From contig NZ_LKKK01000001.1 of the NCBI RefSeq assembly GCF_001446935.1, positions 744,001-808,000 of the forward strand: a stretch of DNA of 64,000 nucleotides, read 5' to 3'. Source of the stretch: Pseudomonas sp. TTU2014-080ASC. Lineage in GTDB: Bacteria; Pseudomonadota; Gammaproteobacteria; Pseudomonadales; Pseudomonadaceae. The notes beneath the pieces are model-generated. The model made no database searches and was not told the origin of the DNA. It saw only the letters and a list, made by a program, of their open reading frames with translations. A program made the position numbers and the translations under genes. Below are positions 39,205 through 49,509 of the stretch, piece by piece; position 1 is the first letter of the stretch; every line of letters begins with the position of its first letter.

Positions 39205-39795
39205 ATGACTGCCGTACAACTGATCGTTGGCCTTGGTAACCCTGGCCCGGAATACGACCAGACCCGGCATAATGCAGGGGCCCTTTTTGTTGAGCGTCTT
39301 GCTGATAAAGAAGGCGTCAACCTGAGTCTGGATAAGAAGTACTTCGGCCTAGTCGGCAAGTTCAGCCACAAAGGACGCGATGTACGCCTGCTGATTCCGA
39401 CCACCTATATGAACCGCAGCGGTCAGGCTGTAGCCGCGCTGGCGAATTTCTTCCGTATCACGCCCGATGCCATTCTGGTTGCCCATGACGAACTCGACAT
39501 GCCGCCAGGTGTTGCCAAGCTAAAACAGGGCGGCGGTCACGGTGGCCACAACGGTCTGCGCGATATCATCGCCCAGCTCGGTAATCAGAATAACTTCCAT
39601 CGTCTGCGACTAGGCATTGGCCACCCCGGCCACAGCAGCCTGGTTTCCAACTTTGTTCTGGGTCGCGCTCCACGCAGCGAACAGGAACTCTTGGATCGCA
39701 GCATTGATTTCGCTCTGGATTGCCTGCCTGAAGTTCTGGCTGGCGAATGGAGCAAGGCCATGCACAAGCTGCATAGCCAGAAAGCCACTTCTTAA
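39205..39795 (+). CDS. pth: Peptidyl-tRNA hydrolase
   Basis: A 196-residue enzyme releasing peptides from prematurely dropped peptidyl-tRNA. The catalytic region [17 protein letters not shown] carries the conserved Asn and His, and the [12 protein letters not shown] loop is present. ychF follows 30 bp downstream. Confidence 0.96.
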   Translation: MTAVQLIVGLGNPGPEYDQTRHNAGALFVERLADKEGVNLSLDKKYFGLVGKFSHKGRDVRLLIPTTYMNRSGQAVAALANFFRITPDAILVAHDELDMPPGVAKLKQGGGHGGHNGLRDIIAQLGNQNNFHRLRLGIGHPGHSSLVSNFVLGRAPRSEQELLDRSIDFALDCLPEVLAGEWSKAMHKLHSQKATS

Positions 39796-39825
39796 ATCTG
39801 TCCGCCATTGCGCAAGGGATAAATC

Positions 39826-40926
39826 ATGGGATTCAACTGCGGCATCGTAGGCCTGCCCAACGTCGGCAAGTCCACCCTGTTCAACGCCCTCACCAAATCG
39901 GGGATCGCGGCTGAGAACTTCCCGTTCTGCACCATCGAACCGAACAGTGGGATCGTGCCAATGCCCGACCCACGTCTGGACGCACTGGCGGAAATCGTTA
40001 AACCAGAGCGCGTACTCCCAACCACCATGGAATTCGTGGATATCGCCGGTCTGGTAGAGGGCGCCTCCAAAGGTGAAGGCTTGGGCAACAAATTCCTCGC
40101 GAACATCCGCGAGACCGATGCCATCGCCCACGTTGTACGCTGCTTCCAGGATGACAACGTCATCCACGTTGCCAACAGCGTTGACCCCAAGCGCGACATC
40201 GAAATCATTGATCTGGAACTGATCTTTGCCGACCTCGACAGCTGCGAGAAGCAACTGCAAAAGGTTGCTCGCAACGCTAAAGGCGGCGACAAAGAAGCAG
40301 TAGCCCAGAAGAACCTGCTGGAAAAACTCATCCCCCACTTCACCGAAGGCAAACCAGCGCGCACGCTGATGAAGACCCTCGGTGATGATGAGAAACAACT
40401 GATCCGCGGCTTCCACCTGCTGACCAGCAAACCGGTTATGTACATCGCCAACGTTGCTGAAGACGGCTTTGAAGACAACCCGCTGCTGGACATCGTAAAA
40501 GCCATCGCCGACGCCGAAGGCGCTCCGGTTGTGCCGGTGTGCAACAAGATCGAGGCTGAAATTGCCGAGCTCGAAGAAGGCGAAGAAAAAGACGAGTTCC
40601 TTGAAGCCCTGGGCCTCGAAGAGCCGGGCCTGAACCGCGTGATCCGCGCGGGTTACGAACTGCTCAACCTGCAGACCTACTTCACTGCTGGAGTGAAAGA
40701 AGTCCGTGCATGGACTGTAAAAGTCGGTGCCACCGCCCCACAAGCGGCAGCTGTAATTCACACCGATTTTGAAAAAGGCTTTATCCGCGCCGAAGTCATC
40801 GCCTACAACGACTTCATTCAGTACAAAGGCGAAGCCGGTGCCAAAGAAGCCGGTAAATGGCGTCTGGAAGGCAAGGAATACATCGTCAAAGACGGCGACG
40901 TGATGCACTTCCGCTTTAACGTCTGA
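39826..40926 (+). CDS. ychF: Ribosome-binding ATPase YchF
   Basis: A 366-residue P-loop protein of the Obg family. [15 protein letters not shown] is the Walker A and the G4 motif is replaced so that ATP is preferred. A coiled-coil insert and a C-terminal TGS domain follow. In Escherichia coli it binds ribosomes and affects oxidative-stress tolerance. It ends at a strong terminator. Confidence 0.96.
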   Translation: MGFNCGIVGLPNVGKSTLFNALTKSGIAAENFPFCTIEPNSGIVPMPDPRLDALAEIVKPERVLPTTMEFVDIAGLVEGASKGEGLGNKFLANIRETDAIAHVVRCFQDDNVIHVANSVDPKRDIEIIDLELIFADLDSCEKQLQKVARNAKGGDKEAVAQKNLLEKLIPHFTEGKPARTLMKTLGDDEKQLIRGFHLLTSKPVMYIANVAEDGFEDNPLLDIVKAIADAEGAPVVPVCNKIEAEIAELEEGEEKDEFLEALGLEEPGLNRVIRAGYELLNLQTYFTAGVKEVRAWTVKVGATAPQAAAVIHTDFEKGFIRAEVIAYNDFIQYKGEAGAKEAGKWRLEGKEYIVKDGDVMHFRFNV

Positions 40927-40932
40927 TGACTG

Positions 40933-40964
40933 AAACGGCCTGTACAGCAATGTACAGGCCGTTT
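40933..40964 (+). terminator. Terminator after pth-ychF
   Basis: A 14-bp stem (40933-40946 with 40951-40964, loop GCAA) followed by TTCTTT. Confidence 0.88.
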
Positions 40965-40997
40965 TTCTTTATACGCGAGCCGTCTCTACCAGCAGCA

Positions 40998-42236
40998 TCA
41001 ATCTGCACTTGCAGAAACAGCAGCAATCTTGCCTGATCTAGCCACAACACGATTGGCAAACAGCCCTCCATTAGCCAGACAGAAGATCACCAGCGCCAGC
41101 GGAAACTGGCTGCCGTCGTGAAGCACACTGACCAACACGCCCGCCAACATCCCCATCCCAAAAGTCAGGCTCACGTGCAGCGCAGAGGCGAGCCCTGCCC
41201 GATGCCCCTGCTTAGCCAGAGCCATTGCCATAGCGTTAGGGCTGACAAGGCCGACACTGGAAACCAAAATGAAGAAGGCCGGCAAGATCAACCAAAGCCC
41301 CGGCACGCCGAGAATCTGATTCAGCATCAGCAATGAGCCCGCAATCAGTGGCAACCACAGCATATGGGCCAGCAAGGTTGCAGCGCTGATGCGATTGAGC
41401 AGCACACGGTTTATCTGACTGGCCAATACCATCCCAACAGCATTGAGGCCGAAGAACAGACCAAAGTGTTCTGGCGCAATCTCATGCAGCTCAATCAATA
41501 CAAACGGAGAACCGACGATGTAGGCGAACATCGCCCCAGTGGTAAACGCCTGGCATAACGCAAAGCCCATAAACTCGCGATTTCGCAACAACTCCCCATA
41601 ATTCTTTAACACCGGCAGCAATGCCAGCCGCGCACTGCGCTGCGCCAATGTTTCACGCAGACCAAACAGAATCCCGAGTAGACACAACGCCCCCATCACG
41701 GCCAATACGATAAAGATTGCCTGCCAATTCCACAGTCCGAGCACCCAGCCTCCCAGCAGTGGAGCCAAAATGGGTGCAGCACCCATGATCAGGGTGATCA
41801 TCGACATAACGCGGGCAGTCTGCTGCGCTGCACAGCAGTCACGCACAATGGCCACCGCCAACACCGCGCCGGCGCAGCCGCCAACACCTTGCAAAAAGCG
41901 CCAACCTAATAAGCCTTCCAGCGAGTCCACACTGGCAATCGCCAGCGATGCCAGACAGTAGAGCGTTAAGCCAAATAGCAGAGGCGGTTTGCGCCCATAT
42001 CGATCACTGATGGGACCGTAGCAAAGCATCCCCAGCAGCATGCCAACGAAATAAGCAGAGAAGCTCAGCTCAACCTGACCAGGTAACAGCGACATAGCCT
42101 GCTGAATAGCAGGGAATGCAGGCAGGTACATGTCCGTAGAGAACGGTGCAATTGAGGTGAGCGACGCCAGCAGCAGAAGAAGGGGTAACGGTATTGCCTT
42201 GGAGATAGAACTCGATGTCTGGATACTGCTCGACAT
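40998..42236 (-). CDS. Bcr/CflA-family multidrug efflux MFS transporter
   Basis: A 412-residue inner-membrane protein with 12 transmembrane segments. The Bcr/CflA signatures PFSTDMYLPAFPAI in TM1 and GPISDRYGRKPPLLFG between TM2 and TM3 are clear. It probably exports drugs or metabolites by proton antiport. The start at 42236 is preferred over 42266 because an AGGA lies upstream and homologues begin there. Transcription is convergent with ychF. Confidence 0.87.
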   Translation of the reverse strand: MSSSIQTSSSISKAIPLPLLLLLASLTSIAPFSTDMYLPAFPAIQQAMSLLPGQVELSFSAYFVGMLLGMLCYGPISDRYGRKPPLLFGLTLYCLASLAIASVDSLEGLLGWRFLQGVGGCAGAVLAVAIVRDCCAAQQTARVMSMITLIMGAAPILAPLLGGWVLGLWNWQAIFIVLAVMGALCLLGILFGLRETLAQRSARLALLPVLKNYGELLRNREFMGFALCQAFTTGAMFAYIVGSPFVLIELHEIAPEHFGLFFGLNAVGMVLASQINRVLLNRISAATLLAHMLWLPLIAGSLLMLNQILGVPGLWLILPAFFILVSSVGLVSPNAMAMALAKQGHRAGLASALHVSLTFGMGMLAGVLVSVLHDGSQFPLALVIFCLANGGLFANRVVARSGKIAAVSASAD

Positions 42237-42701
42237 GTATTCAAGATTCCTGAGTATTGTGATCAAGGGAGGACTCCCCTTCCCCAGCTCAGCCCTGTAC
42301 AGCGCGTAGGGACCTAGGGTCTCAGGCGATAAGGCACTTATTCTTAAAGCTGGGTAAAGATGGTTTGATCTGTCGCCGACATCTCACTCACATGGGCGCG
42401 AGACCTTAACAGCGGCCGGGCATTATCCTGCTCTGCCGGCACCAAGCTCAATCGGCAGTACCGGTAAAGATCAGAATTATCAAAGCGCGTGCATTGTGTG
42501 CGCAAAATCCGGCTGCACACAGTGAGTTGCAGCGATGCTGACAAGCTTGGGGACCGTAAATTCAAACGGTGAATGCTGATGAGTAGCACGCGAATACCCA
42601 ATCAGGACGCGAGTGTTAAGACATCCACCCGCATCTTCCATCAGGTATGGAATCGCCGGACGTTAATTGGCCCGGCGATCAACGATGTTGGTACTTGATA
42701 A

Positions 42702-42869
42702 TTAATTGAATAAAGACGCCCATCGATCGACAGCGGCCGGAGCGCAACACGGAACCGTTTCAACGTGTTGTGGCACTGGCTTTTGTACCGATTGATTAGA
42801 AGCACTTGGGACGTACAGAAAAGAACTGACGAGCAGGGCAGAACCAACAGCTAAAAGGCCTTTTCTCAT
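42702..42869 (-). CDS. Possible small secreted peptide, 55 residues
   Basis: A frame starting ATG at 42869 has a basic start, a hydrophobic stretch (LLAVGSALLVSSFLYV) and a polar tail with two adjacent Cys. AAGG lies 8 nt upstream, and TATACT upstream could be a -10. No family is recognised, so it is a weak candidate. Confidence 0.3.
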   Translation of the reverse strand: MRKGLLAVGSALLVSSFLYVPSASNQSVQKPVPQHVETVPCCAPAAVDRWASLFN

Positions 42870-43217
42870 AACGGTAACCTTGGTTGTTCTTGTTGGTTTG
42901 TTATGTGCAACAGAAGTATAGACCGTGTTTTCGAGGCCATAAGCTCCCTGCCGAGCGGTAAATAATCAGGCCCCTCAGAAACTGCCTGGATCAGGCCTCC
43001 CTCCTCCGACTCCCCACATCACTTGCACCGAATAGCTGCGGTTTTGAGCTGTTTACCTCCCCCGGAAAGCCGTCGCAGCCGTCCGAGATAAAAACTACAG
43101 CTCAACTTGATATAACCAAATTCTAATTAATTATTTATTAATTCAAACGTAAGGGAATATAAATTCAACCCACGCTCTGTCGCTCCAGCAAATGCTCGTA
43201 GAGCAACACCCGACAGA

Positions 43218-43233
43218 TGTTGCCTCACCAACA
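43218..43233. promoter_or_regulatory. SfnR-type enhancer site upstream of sfnE
   Basis: TGTTGC-CTCA-CCAACA, a 16-bp dyad centred 93.5 bp upstream of the first G of the sfnE -24 element. A further GCAACA at 43203 and CCAACA at 43239 lie beside it. Confidence 0.6.
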
Positions 43234-43318
43234 CCTATCCAACAGTTGTTCGCTACGGGACACACTAAAACGGCAATACAGATTCATATATCACTGTTTT
43301 TAAAGGGCTTTTATGTAT

Positions 43319-43332
43319 GGAACGAGTTTTGC
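43319..43332 (+). promoter_or_regulatory. Sigma-54 promoter of sfnECR
   Basis: GGAACGAGTTTTGC is a full GG-N10-GC sigma-54 -24/-12 element. Transcription would begin about 43344, with a short leader to the start at 43373. Confidence 0.75.
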
Positions 43333-43372
43333 TCAGTCGCTGTATCCATACATCATCCAAAGGAACACCAGC

Positions 43373-43945
43373 ATGAGCACATCCTTCAACGTCGTTGCAG
43401 TCTCAGGTGGCGCCTATCGCCCTTCCCGCACTCAGGTACTGGCGGAGTCGATCATTACAGCCCTGAGCAAGCACCTCGACTTTGACAGCCGCCTAATCGT
43501 TCTGGGCGATATTGCCCGTGAGGTGGGCGGCGCCCTGTCGCGTAAAGAACTGGCCGCCGAAACCGAGGCGCAGCTGCGAGCCATTGAGCAGGCTGATCTG
43601 CTGATTGTTGCGGCGCCGGTGTATCGCGGTTCGTACCCTGGCCAGTTCAAGCACCTGTTTGACCTGATTGAGATGAATGCACTGATCGATACTCCGGTCC
43701 TGCTTGCAGCCACTGGCGGCAGTGAGCGCCACGCACTGGTGATTGATCACCAGTTGCGCCCGCTGTTCAGCTTCTTTCAGTCGCTGACCCTGCCTATTGG
43801 TGTGTACGGCAGCGAAGCTGACTTCAAAGATTACAAGATCGTCAGCGAGCAGTTGCAAGCCCGTGTAGAGCTGGCCGCCGAGCGCGCTGCAGGTACCGTG
43901 CTCAGTGCCGGAAAAGCCGGTACCCCACTGCGCAAGATTGCGTGA
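43373..43945 (+). CDS. sfnE: NAD(P)H-dependent FMN reductase SfnE/MsuE
   Basis: A 190-residue flavodoxin-like reductase that supplies FMNH2 to two-component monooxygenases. VAVSGGAYRPSRT is the phosphate-binding loop and AAPVYRGSYPGQFKHLFD the flavin region. The start at 43373 follows AAAGGA. It is first in the sfnE-sfnC-sfnR order known from Pseudomonas putida sulfone use. It has a paralogue (sfnF) at 49510 sharing an identical 29-bp DNA stretch. Confidence 0.88.
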   Translation: MSTSFNVVAVSGGAYRPSRTQVLAESIITALSKHLDFDSRLIVLGDIAREVGGALSRKELAAETEAQLRAIEQADLLIVAAPVYRGSYPGQFKHLFDLIEMNALIDTPVLLAATGGSERHALVIDHQLRPLFSFFQSLTLPIGVYGSEADFKDYKIVSEQLQARVELAAERAAGTVLSAGKAGTPLRKIA

Positions 43946-43956
43946 GGGCAGCCGCT

Positions 43957-45144
43957 ATGAGCCTGCATCTTAAAACCCGCCCCATAGCCCCCCTGCAAAT
44001 CGCACGTGAGCTAGCCGCACAATTTGCTGAGACGGCAGTAGAGCGCGATGCCCGTGGCGGCACACCGAAAGCCGAGCGTGATGCAATCCGCGCCAGCGGC
44101 CTGCTGTCGCTGATCATCCCGACGCAATATGGCGGTCTGGGTGCCACCTGGAGTGAAACCTTTGAAGTGGTGCGCGAGTTCGCCCGTGTCGACAGCTCAG
44201 TTGCCCACGTTTTCGGCTTCCAGCACCTGATGCTGGCCACCGTGCGACTGTTTGCCAGCCCAGCACAATGGGAGCCCTGGCTGGAGCTGACTGCGCGTAA
44301 AAACTGGTTTTGGGGTAATGCCCTGAACCCGCTGGACACGCGCACCGTGATGAAGAAGTTCGACGGCTACTACGAGTTCTCCGGCAAAAAGAGCTTCTGC
44401 TCCGGCGCCACTGACTCCGAGATGCTGATTGCCTCAGCGGTGGATGAAAACGCTAGCGGCAAACTGGTGATTGCAGCCATCCCCACTGGCCGTACCGGCA
44501 TCACCCTGCACGGCGATTGGGACAACATCGGCCAACGCCAGACCGACAGCGGCAGCGCCACGTTCGAACGAGTACGCGTAGAGCATGCCGAGCTGCTGCT
44601 TGATCCCGGCCCGCTGAGCACACCCTTTGCCTGTCTGCGGCCGCTGATCGCTCAGTTGCTGTTCGCCAACATGTTCCTCGGCATTGCCGAAGGTGCATTC
44701 GCTGAAGCTCGCCAGTACACCCTGAAGGAAAGCCGCCCGTGGTTCCGCTCCAGCGCCCGCAGCAGCGGTGAAGACCCCTACATCCTGCGTCATTACGGTG
44801 ACTTCTGGGTGGGTCTGGAAAGCAGCCGCGTATTGATTCAACGAGCCGTTGACCAACTCGATGAAGCCTGGCGTAAGGAACATGCACTGACCGCCGAAGA
44901 ACGCGCGCAACTAGCGCTGACCATCGGCACAGCCAAGGTCGCCGCCAGCCGTAACGCACTGGATATCTGCAACCGACTGTTTGAAGTCACCGGCGCACGG
45001 GCAACCCATGCCTCCCTGCGTTTTGACCGCTTCTGGCGAAACTTGCGTACACAAAGCCTGCACGACCCTGTGGATTACCGCATCCATGAATTGGGCGACT
45101 GGGCCTTGAACGGTACGCGTCCTACTCCGTCTTTCTATTCGTAG
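43957..45144 (+). CDS. sfnC: Acyl-CoA-dehydrogenase-like flavoprotein SfnC
   Basis: A 395-residue protein of the acyl-CoA dehydrogenase superfamily, in the branch with DszC-type flavin monooxygenases. The middle KKSFCSGATDSEMLI and the C-terminal HASLRFDRFWRNLRTQSLHDPV end match this desulfurisation branch. It is probably a monooxygenase on an organosulfur compound rather than a beta-oxidation enzyme. The ATG at 43957 follows GAGGGC. It lies between sfnE and sfnR. Confidence 0.82.
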   Translation: MSLHLKTRPIAPLQIARELAAQFAETAVERDARGGTPKAERDAIRASGLLSLIIPTQYGGLGATWSETFEVVREFARVDSSVAHVFGFQHLMLATVRLFASPAQWEPWLELTARKNWFWGNALNPLDTRTVMKKFDGYYEFSGKKSFCSGATDSEMLIASAVDENASGKLVIAAIPTGRTGITLHGDWDNIGQRQTDSGSATFERVRVEHAELLLDPGPLSTPFACLRPLIAQLLFANMFLGIAEGAFAEARQYTLKESRPWFRSSARSSGEDPYILRHYGDFWVGLESSRVLIQRAVDQLDEAWRKEHALTAEERAQLALTIGTAKVAASRNALDICNRLFEVTGARATHASLRFDRFWRNLRTQSLHDPVDYRIHELGDWALNGTRPTPSFYS

Positions 45145-45152
45145 GCACGACT

Positions 45153-46250
45153 ATGCAATTGCTGACGCTCCCCCCTTCTCCCACACTGGCCACCTCGATC
45201 AGGGCAACCGCACAGGTTTTCGAAGACCCGAGATCGCAGGCGCTTCTTGCCCACTTGCAACAGGTCGCACCCAGCGAAGCGAGCGTCCTGATCATTGGTG
45301 AGACCGGCACAGGTAAAGAGCTGGTGGCGCGTCATATCCACAACCTCAGCGGACGTAAAAACGGCCCGTTTGTGGCGGTGAACTGCGGTGCCTTCTCCGA
45401 ATCGCTGGTTGAAGCCGAGTTGTTTGGCCACGAGAAAGGCGCCTTCACCGGCGCACTGGCCTCCAAGGCAGGCTGGTTCGAGGAGGCCAATGGCGGCACG
45501 CTGTTTCTCGATGAGATTGGCGATCTGCCGATGCCGATTCAGGTCAAGCTGCTGCGTGTTCTGCAGGAGCGTGAAGTGGTGCGCCTAGGCTCTCGCAAAA
45601 GCATCCCGATCAACGTGCGGGTACTGGCGGCGACCAACGTGCACTTGGAAAAGGCCATCAATGCCGGGCACTTCCGTGAGGATCTGTACTACCGCCTGAA
45701 TGTGGTCAGCCTGCAACTCTATCCGCTGCGCGAAAGGCCGGGCGATATCCTGCCGCTGGCCCGTCACTTCATTAATGAATACAGCCGCCGCCTGGGTTAC
45801 ACCGATGTCACCCTGAACGACGAAGCCCTCCAGCGTCTGGCCGGTTACAGCTGGCCGGGCAATATCCGCGAATTGGAAAACGTCATCCATCACACCTTGC
45901 TGATCTGCCGCGATCAGGTCATCCGCGCAGAAGACCTGCACCTGTCCAACCTGCGTATTGAGCGCGAGGAAGGCACGCGACTGCACCCGGACAACGCCGA
46001 CGATCTGCTGCAACAGGCATTTCAGCGCCTGTTTGAAGAACACAGCGAAGGCATCCACGCCAAGGTGGAAGACGCCCTACTGCGCGCTGCTTACCGCTTC
46101 TGCCATTACAACCAAGTGCATACGGCCAACTTGCTCGGACTGACCCGCAACGTCACCCGTACGCACCTGATCCGCATTGGCGAGCTGGTGGTGAACAAAC
46201 GCCGCCCGGCCACCTTGCAAGGCAGCGGGATGGTCAACCTATCCATCTAA
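45153..46250 (+). CDS. sfnR: Sigma-54-dependent activator SfnR
   Basis: A 365-residue enhancer-binding protein with no N-terminal receiver: a short start leads into the AAA+ domain with Walker [15 protein letters not shown] for sigma-54 contact and Walker B FLDEIGD, then a C-terminal HTH. It should act without phosphorylation, so its level or a partner sets activity; sulfur limitation through CysB is known for sfn in Pseudomonas putida. It overlaps no gene and lies 8 bp after sfnC. Its likely sites are the four dyads in this island. Confidence 0.9.
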   Translation: MQLLTLPPSPTLATSIRATAQVFEDPRSQALLAHLQQVAPSEASVLIIGETGTGKELVARHIHNLSGRKNGPFVAVNCGAFSESLVEAELFGHEKGAFTGALASKAGWFEEANGGTLFLDEIGDLPMPIQVKLLRVLQEREVVRLGSRKSIPINVRVLAATNVHLEKAINAGHFREDLYYRLNVVSLQLYPLRERPGDILPLARHFINEYSRRLGYTDVTLNDEALQRLAGYSWPGNIRELENVIHHTLLICRDQVIRAEDLHLSNLRIEREEGTRLHPDNADDLLQQAFQRLFEEHSEGIHAKVEDALLRAAYRFCHYNQVHTANLLGLTRNVTRTHLIRIGELVVNKRRPATLQGSGMVNLSI

Positions 46251-46311
46251 AAACCTGAGTCATGCCACGCGTGCATCCACAGCAAATAGAACATGGCAAC
46301 GAGGGAAAATT

Positions 46312-47442
46312 ATGAGTCTCGATATCTTCTGGTTCCTGCCGACTTCCGGTGACACCCGCTACCTGGGCCACTCGGCCAGCGGTCGACCTGCCACCAATGC
46401 CTACATGCGCCAGATCGCCGTGGCAGCCGATCAGCTTGGTTACGACGGTTTGCTAATCCCCACTGGCGCCAGCTGCCTTGATCCATGGGTGACGGCTGCG
46501 AGCCTGGTGCCGGTTACCCAGCGCATCAAACTGCTGGTGGCGCTGCGCACATCGTTGGGCAACCCCACGGCATCAGCCCGTCAGGCCGCTAGCCTGGATC
46601 AGGCCAGCGGCGGTCGCCTGCTGCTCAATGTCGTACCCGGCGGTGACGCCACCGAGCTGGCGGCAGATGGCGTGTTCTACAACCACGACGAGCGCTACGA
46701 AGCCTCCGATGAATACCTGACCATCTGGCGTCGTCTGCTCCAAGGTGAAACGGTCGATTTTGAAGGTAAACACCTCAAAGTTCAGGGCGCACAGAACTTC
46801 TTCCCTCCAGTACAAAAGCCTTATCCACCGCTGTATTTCGGTGGTTCCTCACCAGCGGCTCACGAACTGGCGGCCAAGCACGTTGATGCCTATCTGACTT
46901 GGGGCGAGCCGCCAGCCGGAGTGGCCGAAAAGATTGCCGATGTGCGCGCCCGCGCCGCCAAACACGGTCGCACCGTGCGCTTTGGCGTGCGCCTGCATGT
47001 GATCGTGCGGGAAACCAACGAGGCCGCGTGGGCCGCTGCCGATGAACTAATCAGCCATCTGGATGACGAAACCATCGCCGCCGCACAGGCCAACTACGCC
47101 AAGATGGACTCCGTCGGCCAACAGCGCATGGCCGCTCTGCACGGTGGCGACCGCAACAAGCTGGAAGTCGCGCCCAACCTGTGGGCCGGTGTTGGTCTGG
47201 TGCGTGGCGGTGCCGGTACTGCGCTGGTGGGTGATCCGGAGACCGTTGCCGCACGCCTGCTGGAATATGCAGACCTCGGTGTCGACAGCTTTGTACTGTC
47301 TGGCTACCCGCATCTGGAAGAAGCCTACCGCTTCGCTGAGCTGGTTTTCCCACTGCTGCCCGGCAAGGGCAAAGTCACCGTGGATGGCTCGTTCACGGGT
47401 GGAGCCTTTGACGTACGTGCCGGTAAGGAGAAAGTCGCATGA
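46312..47442 (+). CDS. ssuD: FMNH2-dependent alkanesulfonate monooxygenase (SsuD/MsuD)
   Basis: A 376-residue TIM-barrel luciferase-like enzyme that releases sulfite from alkanesulfonates. Family regions [32 protein letters not shown] and [11 protein letters not shown] are complete and the length fits. In this island the methanesulfonate product of dimethyl-sulfone oxidation is a likely substrate (MsuD role). It lies 62 bp after sfnR with no clear sigma-54 promoter, so it may be cotranscribed. It overlaps the next gene by 4 bp. Confidence 0.9.
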   Translation: MSLDIFWFLPTSGDTRYLGHSASGRPATNAYMRQIAVAADQLGYDGLLIPTGASCLDPWVTAASLVPVTQRIKLLVALRTSLGNPTASARQAASLDQASGGRLLLNVVPGGDATELAADGVFYNHDERYEASDEYLTIWRRLLQGETVDFEGKHLKVQGAQNFFPPVQKPYPPLYFGGSSPAAHELAAKHVDAYLTWGEPPAGVAEKIADVRARAAKHGRTVRFGVRLHVIVRETNEAAWAAADELISHLDDETIAAAQANYAKMDSVGQQRMAALHGGDRNKLEVAPNLWAGVGLVRGGAGTALVGDPETVAARLLEYADLGVDSFVLSGYPHLEEAYRFAELVFPLLPGKGKVTVDGSFTGGAFDVRAGKEKVA

Positions 47443-48287
47443 AGGTCATCGACCTGCGCTGCCGCCCGGCATTTTTGCATCCGTTCTTCGGCGGTGCACC
47501 GGGCACGCCTGAGCATGACACCGCGCGCTGGCTTAACCGCCGCGTCGGTACACGCGGACCGGATGATCACTTTGAACGCTCACTGACACAGGAGGGCTTT
47601 CTCGCCGAGGTACGCGAAGCAGGCCTGCACAAAGCCGTTGTGGTAGGCCGACACACGCCCAGCCAGCACCTGCCAAACGAAGAAATACACACCATCGTTC
47701 GTGACCACGAAGAACTGCTCGGCATCGGCTCAATTGAGCCGGTTCTGCAAGGGATCGACGGCGCACTGGCGGAGATTGACCGAGCGGTTGATCAGCTCGG
47801 GCTGGTCGGCATCGATCTGGAACCGGGCTTTGCTGAACCGGCCCGGCACCCGGACGACACCCTGTACTGGCCGATCTATGAACACCTGCAGAGCCGCGGC
47901 ATCCCACTGTTCCTCATGAGCGGCCCGACCACGCCTGACCCGGCCTATAACGACCCCGGCAAGCTCGCTGCCGTGGCCCGTGCCTTTCCGCAACTGAAGA
48001 TTGTTGCCTACCACGGCTACTGGCCCAACGTGCAACAAGCCATTGGCGTGGCGTTCCGTTACGAAAACATCTATCTGGTACCGGATATGTACTTGTTCCT
48101 CGCAGGCAGCAAGGCATACATACAAGCTGCCAATGGCTTCCTCGCAGATCAACTGCTGTTCGGTTCGTCCTACACCTTCCGCCCAATCCGCCAGAGCATC
48201 GACGATGCCCTGCAACTCGGACTGAAAGAGGACGTGCTGGATAAATTCTTCCATGCCAACGCCGAACGGTTGTTCAACCTTGGCTGA
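47439..48287 (+). CDS. Amidohydrolase-family protein coupled to ssuD
   Basis: A 282-residue TIM-barrel protein of the amidohydrolase-2 (metal-dependent hydrolase/decarboxylase) type, with strand starts [42 protein letters not shown] and the late [11 protein letters not shown]. The usual N-terminal HxH is replaced by RCR, so metal binding may differ. It overlaps ssuD by ATGA. What it does in sulfonate use is not known; it may process the carbon product. Confidence 0.72.
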   Translation: MKVIDLRCRPAFLHPFFGGAPGTPEHDTARWLNRRVGTRGPDDHFERSLTQEGFLAEVREAGLHKAVVVGRHTPSQHLPNEEIHTIVRDHEELLGIGSIEPVLQGIDGALAEIDRAVDQLGLVGIDLEPGFAEPARHPDDTLYWPIYEHLQSRGIPLFLMSGPTTPDPAYNDPGKLAAVARAFPQLKIVAYHGYWPNVQQAIGVAFRYENIYLVPDMYLFLAGSKAYIQAANGFLADQLLFGSSYTFRPIRQSIDDALQLGLKEDVLDKFFHANAERLFNLG

Positions 48288-48338
48288 TTAGCGCAGCCCT
48301 CGCCGGGCGACACAACTTAATACCCCCTAAAACAAAAA

Positions 48339-48368
48339 ACCTCTGGCTTACCCAAGTAAGCCAGAGGT
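48339..48368. terminator. Bidirectional terminator between amidohydrolase gene and sfnG
   Basis: A 12-bp stem (48339-48350 with 48357-48368, loop CCCAAG), with an A-run before and a T-run after it, serves both convergent units. Confidence 0.88.
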
Positions 48369-48387
48369 TGTGTTTTTTGCTTAACCC

Positions 48388-49482
48388 TTACGCCACAGCC
48401 TTCTCCACCGCTTTGCTGGCTTCCAGCTCGCGCACCAACGGCAGCACATACTTACCGAAGTACTCCACTTCCTCTTGGAAGTGCAGGAAGCCAGAGAGGA
48501 TCAGGTCAACGCCCACGGCTTTCAGCGCGACAATGCGTTCAGCAATCTGCTTCGGTGTGCCGATCAGGTTGGTCTTAAAGCCGTCGTTGTACTGCACCAG
48601 ATCCTCAAAAGTGGACTTAGCCCAGTTGCCCTCACCTTCTGGGCTGGCGGCACCTGCGTTTTTCACCTCGGCACCGAAGGCGTTGACCGCTTCCGAGTTG
48701 GCTTTGTCGATGATTTCCTGCAACACCGCTTTGGCTTCTTCTTCGGTATCGCGGGCGATGATGAAAGCGTTCACCCCGATCTTCACCGAGTGGCCATTGG
48801 CAGCGGCTTTGGCGCGGATGTCATCGACCTGAGCCTTGATGCCTTCAACGGTATTGCCGTTGGTGAAGTACCAGTCGGACACGCGCGCGGCCATGTCACG
48901 AGCAGCACGGGAGCTACCGCCCTGGAAGATTTCCGGGTGTGGCTGCTGCAGTGGTTTTGGCTTCAGGGTGTAATCACGGAAGCGGTAGAAGTCACCGTTA
49001 AAGGTGAAGTTGTCCTGGGTCCAGATGCCTTTCAGGGCCCGGATGAACTCTTCAGAACGGCGATAGCGCTCATCGTGCTCCAGCCATGGCTCGCCGATGG
49101 CATGGAACTCGCCCTTAAACCAGCCAGACACCACGTTGATGGCGATACGACCATTGGTCAGGTGGTCGATGGTGGACAGCTGCTTGGCCGCCAGTGCTGG
49201 GTTCCACGGGCCGGGCAGAATGGCCGCGATGACTTTCAGTTTTTCCGTAGCAGCCAGCAGGGCGTGGCTGATGGCGACGGACTCATGCTGGAACTCAGCA
49301 CCGTAACCGGCGGTGAAACGGATCTGCGACAGGGCGTACTCGAAGCCAGCCTTCTCGGCGGTTTGCGCCAGCTTGCGGTTGTAATCGACATCCCAGCTAG
49401 TGCGTTGCTCGATGTTGCTGACGACCAGACCACCGCTGACATTAGGCACCCAGTAAGCGAATTTGATGGCATGTTGGCTCAT
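48388..49482 (-). CDS. sfnG: Dimethyl-sulfone monooxygenase SfnG
   Basis: A 364-residue luciferase-like FMNH2-dependent enzyme that oxidises dimethyl sulfone to methanesulfinate. The start KFAYWVPNVSGGLVVS, the INVVSGWFKGEFHAIG stretch and the C-terminal GFLHFQEEVEYFG match SfnG. It needs FMNH2, probably from the reductase SfnF encoded 27 bp upstream on the same strand. Confidence 0.92.
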   Translation of the reverse strand: MSQHAIKFAYWVPNVSGGLVVSNIEQRTSWDVDYNRKLAQTAEKAGFEYALSQIRFTAGYGAEFQHESVAISHALLAATEKLKVIAAILPGPWNPALAAKQLSTIDHLTNGRIAINVVSGWFKGEFHAIGEPWLEHDERYRRSEEFIRALKGIWTQDNFTFNGDFYRFRDYTLKPKPLQQPHPEIFQGGSSRAARDMAARVSDWYFTNGNTVEGIKAQVDDIRAKAAANGHSVKIGVNAFIIARDTEEEAKAVLQEIIDKANSEAVNAFGAEVKNAGAASPEGEGNWAKSTFEDLVQYNDGFKTNLIGTPKQIAERIVALKAVGVDLILSGFLHFQEEVEYFGKYVLPLVRELEASKAVEKAVA

Positions 49483-49509
49483 GTTGATAACTCCTATGGT
49501 CCTTGGAAT

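Larger units (their letters stand above)
42237..43372. other. 1.1-kb gap with little coding evidence
   Basis: Besides a doubtful 55-codon frame at 42702-42869, no gene is supported. The last part (43110-43170) is very A/T-rich, then come the SfnR-type dyad at 43218-43233 and the sigma-54 promoter at 43319. The A/T-rich stretch could be a bend or IHF site helping SfnR to reach the promoter. Confidence 0.5.

Noticed and set aside
39610..40950. 446-codon open frame on the minus strand
   Set aside because: Antisense of pth and ychF, both complete and conserved on the plus strand.
42344..42601. 85-codon minus-strand frame
   Set aside because: No signal, domain or ribosome site; amino-acid use looks random.
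43192..43485. 97-codon plus-strand frame
   Set aside because: It covers the SfnR site and sigma-54 promoter and runs into sfnE in another frame.
46251..46311. Sigma-54 promoter before ssuD
   Set aside because: GG is present (ATGGCAACGAG) but no GC at the right distance, and no SfnR dyad upstream.
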